Shown here piece by piece: positions 1-7,101 of a stretch of DNA of 12,583 nt. The stretch's first letter is position 1. The number at the start of each line of letters is the position of its first letter. The stretch is from an uncultured bacterium (GTDB lineage Bacteria; Planctomycetota; Phycisphaerae; Phycisphaerales; SM1A02): NCBI GenBank assembly GCA_903918555.1, contig CAIXEV010000349.1, positions 1 through 12,583 of the forward strand. The letters are read 5' to 3'. The translations under genes were made by a program, and so were the position numbers. The notes under the pieces were generated by a model. The model was given only the letters and a program-made list of their open reading frames with translations, did no database searches and was not told the DNA's origin.

Positions 1-25
1 CGACTACAAGCGCTACGACAAGTGA
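1..25 (+). CDS. 3' end of a gene starting left of the window (partial)
   Basis: From position 2 the plus strand reads seven codons ending in a TGA at 23-25 and giving the residues DYKRYDK. All seven codons end in G or C, the pattern of genuine genes here. A charged, tyrosine-rich end is plausible as a protein C-terminus. If real, the gene converges on rhaM and the two 3' ends overlap by 13 bp, similar to the truB/lspA arrangement further right. Too little is present to name a product. It could also be a chance open stretch in GC-rich DNA. Confidence 0.4.
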
Positions 26-333
26 AACACTTCCGCGAGCGGCGCGATCGAGGTGTCGGCGCGGCCGCCTGGGAGTTCCTCGAAGAATTGAACCATGCCC
101 TTCTGCCAGCGCGCGTTGACTTCCTCGCTCTGCATGCCGGCGACCGCCTTCGCGAAGTCGGGCGTCTCGAGGTAGCCGATCAGAAGGCCATCGTCGCGCA
201 GGAAGATCGAATAGTTCGTCCAGCCATGGCGCGAGAGCGCGGCGAGCATCTCGGGCCACACGGCCTTGTGGCTCTCGCGATACTCGGCGAGGCGCTCGGG
301 CTTGATGCGAAGCGTGAAGCAGACTCGTTGCAT
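13..333 (-). CDS. rhaM: L-rhamnose mutarotase
   Basis: This 106-residue protein matches the small L-rhamnose mutarotase family (RhaM/YiiL, about 104 residues), cytoplasmic enzymes that interconvert the alpha and beta anomers of L-rhamnose so the isomerase receives its preferred form. Visible family features are Tyr18 and His22 in the EYRESH segment followed by VWPEM, the HGWTNYSIF strand, a tryptophan at ARWQKGM, and the closing EVFHLS. His22 corresponds to the catalytic histidine of E. coli RhaM. The ATG at 333 was chosen because the family N-terminus begins there and a GGAGA Shine-Dalgarno sequence lies 5 nt upstream; a longer open frame upstream overlaps rhaEW and shows no homology. It is the last gene of the rha operon, 13 bp after rhaEW. 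Confidence 0.93.
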   Translation of the reverse strand: MQRVCFTLRIKPERLAEYRESHKAVWPEMLAALSRHGWTNYSIFLRDDGLLIGYLETPDFAKAVAGMQSEEVNARWQKGMVQFFEELPGGRADTSIAPLAEVFHLS

Positions 334-346
334 CGTGGTCTCCGTC

Positions 347-2545
347 TCAGCGCACGAACGCATCGGCGAGGCCGCCGTCGACATGCAGCACCTGGCCCGT
401 CGTGCGCGAGCTCTCTGGCCCCGCGAGGAAGCGGATCGCAGCCGCCTGGTCGCGCGGCGTGATCGTCGTCTTGAGAAGCGTGCGTTCGGCGTAGAAACGC
501 CCAAGGCACTCGACGAGCTGCGCATCGCTCATCGATTCCTCGAACAGAATCGCGTACTTCTTCAGGCTTGCGATCACGCGCGCGCGCGGGAACATCGTGC
601 TGCCCTCGATCACCGTCGCGGGCGCGACCGCGTTCACGCGTACGAACGGCGCGAAGGTGACCGCGAGCGAACGAACGAGATGATTCGCCGCCGCCTTCGA
701 CGCGTCGTAGGCGCTCGAGCCCTTCTTGGCGACGACCGCGTTGACGCTCGTCGTCACCACCGCGCTGCACGCGAGCTTCTGCGCGCACATCGTCGCGGCC
801 GCCTCCTCGACGAGCACCGCGGGCGCGAGCACATTGACCTGCATCGCGCGCATGAAGTCGCCGTCGCTCGTCTTGCCGTCGGCGCCCGGCGTCGGGAAGA
901 GGCCCGCGGTCACGACGATCTCGTCGATGCCGCCGTACGCGATCACGACCTCGTCGAGCATGCGGCGCACGGCCGCGCGGTCGGTCGCGTCGCACTGAAG
1001 CGCGATCGCGGGGCCGCACGCGCTGATGCCGCTGCCTGCGACGCCGATCCCCGTGCCGACCGACTTCTCGAGGTCCTTCGCGGCCGCCTCGGCCGACGAC
1101 GCATCGAGATCGACGCACGCGACGCACGCGTCGTCGGCGGTGAAGCTCGACGCGGTCACGCGGCCGATGCCGCTGCCCGCGCCGACGATCACGCTGACAT
1201 GCCCCGCGAGCGGCTTCGGCTTCGGCATGCGCTGGAGCTTCGCCTCCTCGAGCCGCCAGTACTCGATGTCGAACGCCTCCTGCCGCGGCAGCGCGCGGTA
1301 GCCACCGATCGACTCGGCGCCCTTCATCACCTCGACGGCGCAGCGGTAGAACTCGGCCGTCGTGCGCGACTCGGACTTCGACGAACCCCACGCGATCATG
1401 CCGACGCCCGGCACGAGGATCACCGTCGGCTCGGGCGCGCGCATCGCGGGGCTGTCGGCGTGCCTGCACGCGTCGTAGTACGCGGCGTAGTCCTTCACAT
1501 ACTGCGCGAGGCCGGCTTCCGTCTTCTGGCAGAGCGCGTCGAACGACTCGCGGTTCGGGTCGAAGTCGACGAGAAGCGGCTTGATCTTCGTGCGCAGGAA
1601 GTGGTCGGGGCATGATGTGCCGAGCTCGGCGAGGCGCGCGGCGTCGTGGCTCGAGACGAAGCGCAGCATCGCGTCGTCGTGCTGCACGGTGCCGATCATG
1701 CGGCGGCGCGACGAGACCTTTCCGCGCAGGAACGGCAGGAACTTCACGAGGAGCGCGCGGCGCGCGTCGTCGCCGACGGGCGCGATCCTCTCGCCGCCGA
1801 AGGTCTTCGCGCCCTTGTCGTGCGCCGCGAGATACTCGGCCGCGCGCGAGATGAGCGAGAGCGTGAGGTCGTAGCAGACGCGCGGGTCGTCGGACCAGTT
1901 GATGAGCCCGTGCTGGCCCATGATCGCGCCGTCGGCGTCGGGGAAGTCCTTGCAGAGCTTCTCGAGCGCGAGGCCGAGCTCGAAGCCGGGGCGCATCCAC
2001 GGCAGCCAGCGCAGCTGCGTGCCGAAGACCTCGCGCATCGCGTCCTCGCCGCGCACGCACGCGGCGATCGCGATGAGCGCGTTCGGATGCGTGTGGTCGA
2101 CATGCGCGCGCGGCACGAACGCGTGGAGCGGCGTGTCGATCGAGGTCGCGCGCGGATTGAGGTTCCAGGTGCAGTGCCGGTAGAGGTCGACCATGTCGTC
2201 CTCGGCCTGCGTCTTGATGCCGTTCGGCGTGCGCGCGGCGTAGACGGCCTTCAGCTGCTCGAGCTTGTCGAGCGAGAGCGACGAGAAGAACTCGCGGCCC
2301 GCGGTGCGCAGGTCGCCGCCCGAACCCTTCACCCAGAGCACGCGCTCGGGCTTGCCCGTGAGCGGATCGCGCTCGGTGATCTTGCTCGAGGTGTTGCCGC
2401 CGCCCGTGTTTGTCACGCGCTGATCGTCTCCGAGACGATTCGAGCGATAGACGAGGAGCCCGACGGGATCGAGCCTCGCGGCGTCGGCGTCGTTCCAGGT
2501 GCGGCGGACAAAGGACGGATTCGGCGAAAGGGTTGCGCTCGTCAT
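347..2545 (-). CDS. rhaEW: Bifunctional rhamnulose-1-phosphate aldolase / L-lactaldehyde dehydrogenase
   Basis: This 732-residue fusion belongs to the RhaEW/YuxG-type family. The N-terminal half (about 20-410) is a class II aldolase domain that splits rhamnulose 1-phosphate into dihydroxyacetone phosphate and L-lactaldehyde. It has the metal-ligand run HVDHTH at 148-153 and GQHG at 210-213. The C-terminal half (about 447-732) is a short-chain dehydrogenase expected to oxidise L-lactaldehyde to L-lactate with NAD. It shows GAGSGIG at 455-461, Ser600, the Tyr613/Lys617 pair of YxxxK, and NAVAP at 638-642. It is longer than I recall for the family; part of the excess is a glycine-rich insert near residues 494-512. 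The ATG at 2545 has no Shine-Dalgarno sequence, although it lies only 27 bp after rhaB. All key residues are intact. Confidence 0.93.
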   Translation of the reverse strand: MTSATLSPNPSFVRRTWNDADAARLDPVGLLVYRSNRLGDDQRVTNTGGGNTSSKITERDPLTGKPERVLWVKGSGGDLRTAGREFFSSLSLDKLEQLKAVYAARTPNGIKTQAEDDMVDLYRHCTWNLNPRATSIDTPLHAFVPRAHVDHTHPNALIAIAACVRGEDAMREVFGTQLRWLPWMRPGFELGLALEKLCKDFPDADGAIMGQHGLINWSDDPRVCYDLTLSLISRAAEYLAAHDKGAKTFGGERIAPVGDDARRALLVKFLPFLRGKVSSRRRMIGTVQHDDAMLRFVSSHDAARLAELGTSCPDHFLRTKIKPLLVDFDPNRESFDALCQKTEAGLAQYVKDYAAYYDACRHADSPAMRAPEPTVILVPGVGMIAWGSSKSESRTTAEFYRCAVEVMKGAESIGGYRALPRQEAFDIEYWRLEEAKLQRMPKPKPLAGHVSVIVGAGSGIGRVTASSFTADDACVACVDLDASSAEAAAKDLEKSVGTGIGVAGSGISACGPAIALQCDATDRAAVRRMLDEVVIAYGGIDEIVVTAGLFPTPGADGKTSDGDFMRAMQVNVLAPAVLVEEAAATMCAQKLACSAVVTTSVNAVVAKKGSSAYDASKAAANHLVRSLAVTFAPFVRVNAVAPATVIEGSTMFPRARVIASLKKYAILFEESMSDAQLVECLGRFYAERTLLKTTITPRDQAAAIRFLAGPESSRTTGQVLHVDGGLADAFVR

Positions 2546-2572
2546 GGTGGAACCGGTTGGAAGGGTCGAAGG

Positions 2573-4060
2573 CTACCGCGCGAGCCGCTCGACGGCGTCG
2601 CGCATGCGCGCGCTCTGCTTGAAATCAGGCTCGAAACGCCGAATCGCGGCGCTCGCGCGAACGATCGCGCGCAACTCGGACGCTCGCGCCACCCCCTCGA
2701 TCGCGGCGTGCTGCATGAGCGCGTTGCCGATCGCGGCGCACTCGACTGGCCCCGCCTCGACGGGAAGGCCCGCGGCGTCGGCGATGAGCTGGTTGAGGAG
2801 GTCGTTCGCGCTTCCGCCGCCGACGATCGCGATGCGGCGCACCTCGCGGCGCGCGAGCGTCGCGGCCTGCCGCGCGGCCTGCGCGGTCGCGAGCGCGATC
2901 GAGTCGAGCGCGCAGCGAAGGAGCTGCGCGTCGCTCTCGGGCACGGGCTCGCCGCGCGCGGCGCACGAGGCGCGGATGCGCGCCGGCATGTCGCCTGGCT
3001 CGAAGAACGCGGGGTCGTTCGGGTCGACGACGCTGCGCAGCGGCTCGGCCGCGCGCGCGAGCGCAGCAAGTTCGTCCCACGAGCGCGCGCGTCCTTCGGC
3101 TGCAAACGCGGCCTCGCACTGCTGCACGAGCCAGAGCCCCGCGACATTCTTGAGAAACCGCACCGCGCCGAACGCGCCGAGCTCGTTCGTCATGTTCGCC
3201 TCGCGCGCGGCGTCGCTGGTGACCGCCTGCGGAAGCTCGAGCCCCACGAGCGACCAGGTCCCGCTCGACACATAGAGGTCGTGCGCGGGATCGATCGGCG
3301 CGGCCACGACGGCCGACGCCGTGTCGTGGGTCGCGGCCGCAAACACGGGCGTCGACGCGGAAAGGCCTGTTTCGTCGGCGACATCCGCGAGCAGCGTGCC
3401 GAGCGGCTCGCGGTCGCCCGCATCGACGAGTTCGGGCAGGATGCGCGCCGGCGCTCCTGTCGCGCGCACGAGCTCGCGGTTCCACTCGCGCGTTCGCGCA
3501 TCGAGCATCTGCGTGCTGCTCGCGTTCGTTCGCTCGCTCACGACCGAACCACACAGCCGGTACGCGATGTAGTCGGGCAGCATCAGCATGCACGCGGCGC
3601 GTTCGAGAGGCCGAATCGGGTCCTCCGCGTCGGCCGCGAGCTGGTAGAGCGTGTTGAACGGCTGGAACGCGATGCCCGTCGCGGCGTAGATCGCGTCGTC
3701 GCCGAGTTCCGCGCGCAGTCGCGAGAACGGCTGCTTCGTGCGCGGGTCGCGATAGGCGGCGATCGGCCGCACGAGTTCGCCGTCTTCGTCGAGCAGCGCG
3801 TAGTCGACCGCCCACGAGTCGATGCCGATCGAATCGACCTCACCGCCCGCCGCCGCGATGCGCAGCCCCTCGAGGATCGACTCCCACATCCGCTCCATCG
3901 GCCAGCAGAGCGTGACGCCGCCCGCGTGGCGCGCGGTGACGGGCGCATTCGCGAAGCGGTGGAGCTCGCGCACCGACAGCTCGCCGTCGCCGATCACGAC
4001 CTCCATCACGCGTCCGCTCGATGCGCCGAGGTCGATCGCGATGTGCCGGCGCGAACTCAT
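2573..4060 (-). CDS. rhaB: Rhamnulokinase (FGGY carbohydrate kinase)
   Basis: This 495-residue FGGY-family kinase phosphorylates L-rhamnulose to L-rhamnulose 1-phosphate using ATP. The N-terminal actin-like domain has the phosphate loop DLGASSGR at 10-17 and GIDSWAVDYALLD at 79-91. The catalytic aspartate is Asp246 in THDTASAV, followed by SSGTWSLVG at 265-273. The C-terminal domain has the nucleotide-binding GGGSANDLLNQ at 414-424 and AIGNA at 443-447. Length and motifs are typical and nothing is truncated. The ATG at 4060 overlaps the rhaI stop in an ATGA arrangement, and a strong GGAGG sits 9 nt upstream, so translation is probably coupled to rhaI. The context of isomerase and aldolase makes rhamnulokinase far more likely than another sugar kinase. 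Confidence 0.95.
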   Translation of the reverse strand: MSSRRHIAIDLGASSGRVMEVVIGDGELSVRELHRFANAPVTARHAGGVTLCWPMERMWESILEGLRIAAAGGEVDSIGIDSWAVDYALLDEDGELVRPIAAYRDPRTKQPFSRLRAELGDDAIYAATGIAFQPFNTLYQLAADAEDPIRPLERAACMLMLPDYIAYRLCGSVVSERTNASSTQMLDARTREWNRELVRATGAPARILPELVDAGDREPLGTLLADVADETGLSASTPVFAAATHDTASAVVAAPIDPAHDLYVSSGTWSLVGLELPQAVTSDAAREANMTNELGAFGAVRFLKNVAGLWLVQQCEAAFAAEGRARSWDELAALARAAEPLRSVVDPNDPAFFEPGDMPARIRASCAARGEPVPESDAQLLRCALDSIALATAQAARQAATLARREVRRIAIVGGGSANDLLNQLIADAAGLPVEAGPVECAAIGNALMQHAAIEGVARASELRAIVRASAAIRRFEPDFKQSARMRDAVERLAR

Positions 4061-5241
4061 GCGTAGCTTCCTCCGCTTGTCTTCTTGCGCGGAAGCCGCG
4101 CGGCGGCGGCCCGCGCCTCGTAGCCCGACGCGCGGTGCGCGGCGAGCGGATCGCCAGGCAGCCCGCGCGACGCACGCCACGCCGCGAGCGCGCCGCGCAC
4201 ATCGGTGGCGAACGCCTGCTTCAGGCACTCCTCCGCCGCGACGATGTCGTTGCGGGCGCGCGCGGCGTCGAGCGCGTCGAGGTCGACGAGCAGCGCCTTC
4301 GCGAACAGCTCCTGCGCGGTCGTCGCCGTCTGCACCATCGCCTCGACCTTCGGCTTGAGGTTGTGCGACTGGTCGACCATGAACTCGACCGGTAGGTCGC
4401 GGCCAAGCGCGCGCTCGGCCTCGCAGATCGCGAGAAAGATGCGGAAAATGCGATGTGGATCGATCGACCCGATCGTGAGATCGTCGTCGGCGTAGTGGCG
4501 GTCGTTGAAGTGGAACCCGCCGAGCATCGCCTCGTCGGCGAGGAACGACACGATGTGCTCGATGTTCTGCCCGGGCAGGTGATGCCCCGTGTCGACGAGC
4601 ACGCGCGCGCGGTCGCCGGCCGACTTCGCGAGCACATACGCCATGCCCCAGTCGGCGATGTCGGTGTGGTAGAACGCAGGCTCGAACGGCTTGTACTCGA
4701 CGAGCATCTGCATCGACGCAGGCATCGCGGCGTGGACCTCGCGCAGCGCGTCGGTAAACCAGCGCTTGCGCCGCGCGACGCTTCCTTGCCCCGGATAGTT
4801 CGTGCCGTCGGCGAACCAGAGCGCGAGCGTGTCCGAGCCGCACGCGCGACCGAGCTCGACCGAATCGAGGAGATGCGCGACGGCGCGGCGGCGCACCGCG
4901 GCGTCCTCGTTCGCGACCGAACCGTGCTTGTAGCACTGATCCTCGAACACATTCGGGTTGATCGATCCGATGCGCAGGCCGCGCGCGCGGGCGAGCGCGG
5001 CGAGCTGCGCGCCGCCACCGGCGGGAACATCCCAGAGCACATGGATCGCGACCCGCGGGCACGCGCCCGTCAGGCGATGGACCTCGGCCGCGTCGTCTAG
5101 CTTGTCCTCGATCGAGAGCGCCGCAGCGTCCTGCAGGAACTTGCCGAAGCGCGTGCCGGTGTCGGCGAAGCCCCACGAGGGAAGCTCGATCTCGAAGCGC
5201 GCGAGACGATCGATGGCTGCGGCGGGAAGCGCTGCGGTCAT
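4057..5241 (-). CDS. rhaI: L-rhamnose isomerase (RhaI type)
   Basis: This 394-residue TIM-barrel isomerase converts L-rhamnose to L-rhamnulose in the cytoplasm. It is the RhaI type found in Pseudomonas stutzeri, rhizobia and many other bacteria rather than the E. coli RhaA type. Candidate metal ligands are Glu182 (VEYKPFEP), Asp217 and His220 (VDTGHH), His244 (GFHFND), Asp252 and Asp254, and Asp290 (VDQSHN). As I recall them, the metal ligands of the P. stutzeri enzyme have the same spacing. The ATG at 5241 is chosen because the protein fold begins just after it and a TACGCT -10-like element ends 6 nt upstream; no Shine-Dalgarno sequence is present. It is the first gene of the operon, overlaps rhaB by 4 bp and is divergent from the permease gene. 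Confidence 0.94.
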   Translation of the reverse strand: MTAALPAAAIDRLARFEIELPSWGFADTGTRFGKFLQDAAALSIEDKLDDAAEVHRLTGACPRVAIHVLWDVPAGGGAQLAALARARGLRIGSINPNVFEDQCYKHGSVANEDAAVRRRAVAHLLDSVELGRACGSDTLALWFADGTNYPGQGSVARRKRWFTDALREVHAAMPASMQMLVEYKPFEPAFYHTDIADWGMAYVLAKSAGDRARVLVDTGHHLPGQNIEHIVSFLADEAMLGGFHFNDRHYADDDLTIGSIDPHRIFRIFLAICEAERALGRDLPVEFMVDQSHNLKPKVEAMVQTATTAQELFAKALLVDLDALDAARARNDIVAAEECLKQAFATDVRGALAAWRASRGLPGDPLAAHRASGYEARAAAARLPRKKTSGGSYA

Positions 5242-5247
5242 TCGCAC

Positions 5248-5253
5248 AGCGTA
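5248..5253 (-). promoter_or_regulatory. Candidate -10 element of the rha operon promoter
   Basis: On the minus strand the hexamer TACGCT is followed by six bases and then the rhaI ATG. Transcription would start at or within a base or two of the start codon, giving a leaderless mRNA. No convincing -35 is visible; the best candidate at 18 bp spacing matches TTGACA at only three positions. The same hexamer precedes the permease, lspA and the dksA-like gene. Confidence 0.5.
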
Positions 5254-5273
5254 CGAAACTTCGGCGCGGGCTG

Positions 5274-5279
5274 TACGCT
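5274..5279 (+). promoter_or_regulatory. Candidate -10 element of the permease promoter
   Basis: TACGCT is followed by eight bases and then the permease ATG at 5288, so the message would have a leader of about 0-2 nt. No Shine-Dalgarno sequence and no good -35 are visible. The -35 zone would fall on the -10 of the opposing rhaI promoter, so the two polymerases could exclude each other. Confidence 0.5.
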
Positions 5280-5287
5280 GCGCGGCG

Positions 5288-6634
5288 ATGGAGAACCGTG
5301 CGTCCGACAAGTTCCGCGTCGTCGGCCCGATCGGCGCGATCGGCATCATCGTCGCGGCGATGATCGGCAGCGGCATCTTCACGCTGACAGGCATGTTCGG
5401 CGCGAAGCTCGGCACCGCGGAGAATGTGATCGCCGCGTGGGTGGCCGGCGGCGTGCTCGCGCTCTGCGGCGGGCTCTCGCTCGCCGAGCTCGGCGCGATG
5501 ATCCCCTGCTCGGGCGGCAGCGTCGAGTTCGCGCGCCGCGCGTTCGGCAAGGCGACGGGCTACCTCGTGGCGATGGTCACGGTGCTGTCGGGCTACTTCC
5601 TCTCGATCGCGGCGGTCGGGCTCATGCTCGCCGAGTATGTGAACAAGATCGTCCCCGATCCGCTGAACCTCTCGCTCGTCGCGCTCGCCGTGATGGCGCT
5701 TGCGTTTCTCTCGCAGGTCGTCGGCCTGCGCTCGGGCTACGCCGTCAGCACGGGGCTCTCGGTCCTGAAGATCGTGTTCGTGGCCGCGTTCGTCGTCTTC
5801 GGCCTGCTCTGGCCGCTCGACGCGCGCATCGAGCCGAGCGCGGCGGCCGCCGCCGTCGAGACGCCGGGACTCTTCTCCGCAGCGGTCGCGGCGGCCACGC
5901 TCTCGGTGAGCTTCGCCTACCTCGGCTGGTCGACGGGCGCCGACATCGCGGGCGACATCGAGCGCCCCGGGCGCAATGTGCCGATCGGCATCATCGGCGC
6001 GATCGCGATCGTCTTCGTCCTCTACATCGGCATGAACCTCGTCTACCTGCGGGTCATCGATCCGCTGGCGATGACCGACGGCGACGGCAAGGAAATGCAG
6101 GCGATCGGCGCCGTGACCGCGACGCAGCTCTTCGGCGCGACGGCAGGCAAGGTGCTCGCGGGCGTGATCGCGCTCCTCTTCTTCTCGACGATCGTCTCGG
6201 GGACCATCACCGCCGCGCGCATCCTCGAGTCGATGGCGCACGCGGGCGAGATCCACGGTTCACTCGGCGTGCGCACCGCCAAGGGCGTCCCGCTGCGCGG
6301 ACTGCTCGTGACGCTCGCCGCGAGCGCGGCGTGCCTCCTGATCGGCAGCCTCGGCGAGATCTTCGGCCTCCTCACCGTGCTCATCAATGTGTTCTCGTCG
6401 CTCTCGGTCGCCGCGGTGATCGTGCTGCGCCGCACCATGCCCGACGCCCCGCGCCCCTTCCGCGTGCCGCTCTATCCGATCACGCCGCTCGTGTACCTCG
6501 CGCTCGCGGGATGGAGCATCGTCGCGAGCGTGATGGAGGGCGGGTGGTACGCGATCCTCTCCTCGGTCGCGGTCGTCGCCGTTCTTCTCCTCATTCGTCC
6601 CATCCTCTCGTTTCGGAGAGTGCTTTCGCCATGA
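5288..6634 (+). CDS. APC-superfamily amino acid permease
   Basis: This 448-residue inner-membrane transporter has about 12 predicted membrane segments (roughly 12-36, 44-70, 90-115, 128-148, 155-176, 200-218, 232-256, 285-310, 336-354, 358-380, 398-416, 420-440). It carries the APC hallmark GSGIF at 27-31 in the first segment and the cytoplasmic signature GADIAGDIERPGRNVP at 217-232, equivalent to the GEEIKNPxRNIP motif of amino acid/polyamine antiporters and LAT-type carriers. The substrate cannot be read from the sequence. It lies divergent from the rha operon, but APC proteins are not known rhamnose carriers, so a shared pathway is not established. The start at 5288 gives the usual short cytoplasmic N-terminus; an upstream open frame runs antisense to rhaI and is not protein-like. 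The stop codon overlaps the next gene's start. Confidence 0.88.
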   Translation: MENRASDKFRVVGPIGAIGIIVAAMIGSGIFTLTGMFGAKLGTAENVIAAWVAGGVLALCGGLSLAELGAMIPCSGGSVEFARRAFGKATGYLVAMVTVLSGYFLSIAAVGLMLAEYVNKIVPDPLNLSLVALAVMALAFLSQVVGLRSGYAVSTGLSVLKIVFVAAFVVFGLLWPLDARIEPSAAAAAVETPGLFSAAVAAATLSVSFAYLGWSTGADIAGDIERPGRNVPIGIIGAIAIVFVLYIGMNLVYLRVIDPLAMTDGDGKEMQAIGAVTATQLFGATAGKVLAGVIALLFFSTIVSGTITAARILESMAHAGEIHGSLGVRTAKGVPLRGLLVTLAASAACLLIGSLGEIFGLLTVLINVFSSLSVAAVIVLRRTMPDAPRPFRVPLYPITPLVYLALAGWSIVASVMEGGWYAILSSVAVVAVLLLIRPILSFRRVLSP

Positions 6635-7089
6635 TGTCTCGATGCACCACCGCCGTCCTCGCCGTTCTCTCGCTCTCCGCGCTTTCGGGCTGTGCGGCGA
6701 CCGGACCGCAGTCCGCTTCGACGCAGCGCGCGGGCGCAGGCAAGATGCAGTTCGCGATCCTCATGTACGAGCGTGGCGACGCGTGGTACAGGCTTCCTGC
6801 GGCGCACAAGGACGCGCTCCTGAAGCAGTACGGCCTCTGGGTGCGCGACCTGAAGCAGAAAGGCGTGCTGCGCGAGGGCAATCCGCTCGGTCGCGGCGGC
6901 GTCGTGATCGCTTCCGACGCGAACGGCACGCCCGACGCGGAACCGCTCGACCCGAACGACACGACCCTCACGGGCTACTTCATCATCGAGGTGTCGAGCG
7001 CGGTCGAGGCGGAGCGCATCGCGGCGAGCTGCCCGGCGCTCACCCACGGCGAGGTCGTCCACCTGCGGCCGGTCGGCCACACGGACTGA
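6631..7089 (+). CDS. Putative lipoprotein with a YCII-related (DGPF) domain
   Basis: This 152-residue protein begins with a lipoprotein signal peptide. After Arg4 comes a hydrophobic stretch and the lipobox LSGC, with the lipidated cysteine at 21, then a small-residue linker. Residues 39-147 form a YCII-related ferredoxin-like domain: MQFAILMYE, a central helix with WVRDLKQKGVL, a SD-containing loop, TGYFIIEVSS, and the closing GEVVHLRPV. YCII/DGPF proteins are usually cytoplasmic and of unclear function, so export is unusual. The ATG at 6631 overlaps the permease TGA (ATGATG), with GGAG 12 nt upstream; the second ATG at 6634 would remove only one residue. The tight coupling suggests joint expression with the permease and possibly a periplasmic partner role, which is inference. 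Confidence 0.8.
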   Translation: MMSRCTTAVLAVLSLSALSGCAATGPQSASTQRAGAGKMQFAILMYERGDAWYRLPAAHKDALLKQYGLWVRDLKQKGVLREGNPLGRGGVVIASDANGTPDAEPLDPNDTTLTGYFIIEVSSAVEAERIAASCPALTHGEVVHLRPVGHTD

Positions 7090-7101
7090 CGGCGCTGCGC
7101 C

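Larger units (their letters stand above)
5247..5280. repeat. 8-bp inverted repeat in the rhaI/permease intergenic region
   Basis: CAGCGTAC at 5247-5254 and GTACGCTG at 5273-5280 are perfect inverted copies separated by 18 bp, in a divergent gap of only 46 bp. Each arm contains one TACGCT hexamer pointing at the nearer gene. The symmetry may therefore simply be two divergent -10 elements, or the arms may form an operator for a rhamnose regulator encoded elsewhere. Sequence alone cannot separate these. Confidence 0.55.

Noticed and set aside
334..525. N-terminal extension of rhaM upstream of Met at 333
   Set aside because: The extension overlaps the rhaEW 3' end, is Arg/Ser-rich without homology, and the family N-terminus with a good Shine-Dalgarno sequence begins at 333.
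1646..4066. 806-codon open frame on the plus strand opposite rhaEW and rhaB, and similar long frames across the rha operon
   Set aside because: It is antisense to two genes with intact catalytic motifs, its product is an Arg/Ala/Glu-rich string without domains, and GC-rich DNA rarely has stop codons in such frames.
4958..5287. Longer permease start inside rhaI
   Set aside because: The upstream part is antisense to rhaI and not membrane-like; the APC fold begins right after the ATG at 5288, which has the TACGCT element before it.
7090..7101. Bidirectional terminator between the lipoprotein gene and rmuC
   Set aside because: Only 12 bp separate the stop codons and no stem followed by a T-run is present on either strand.
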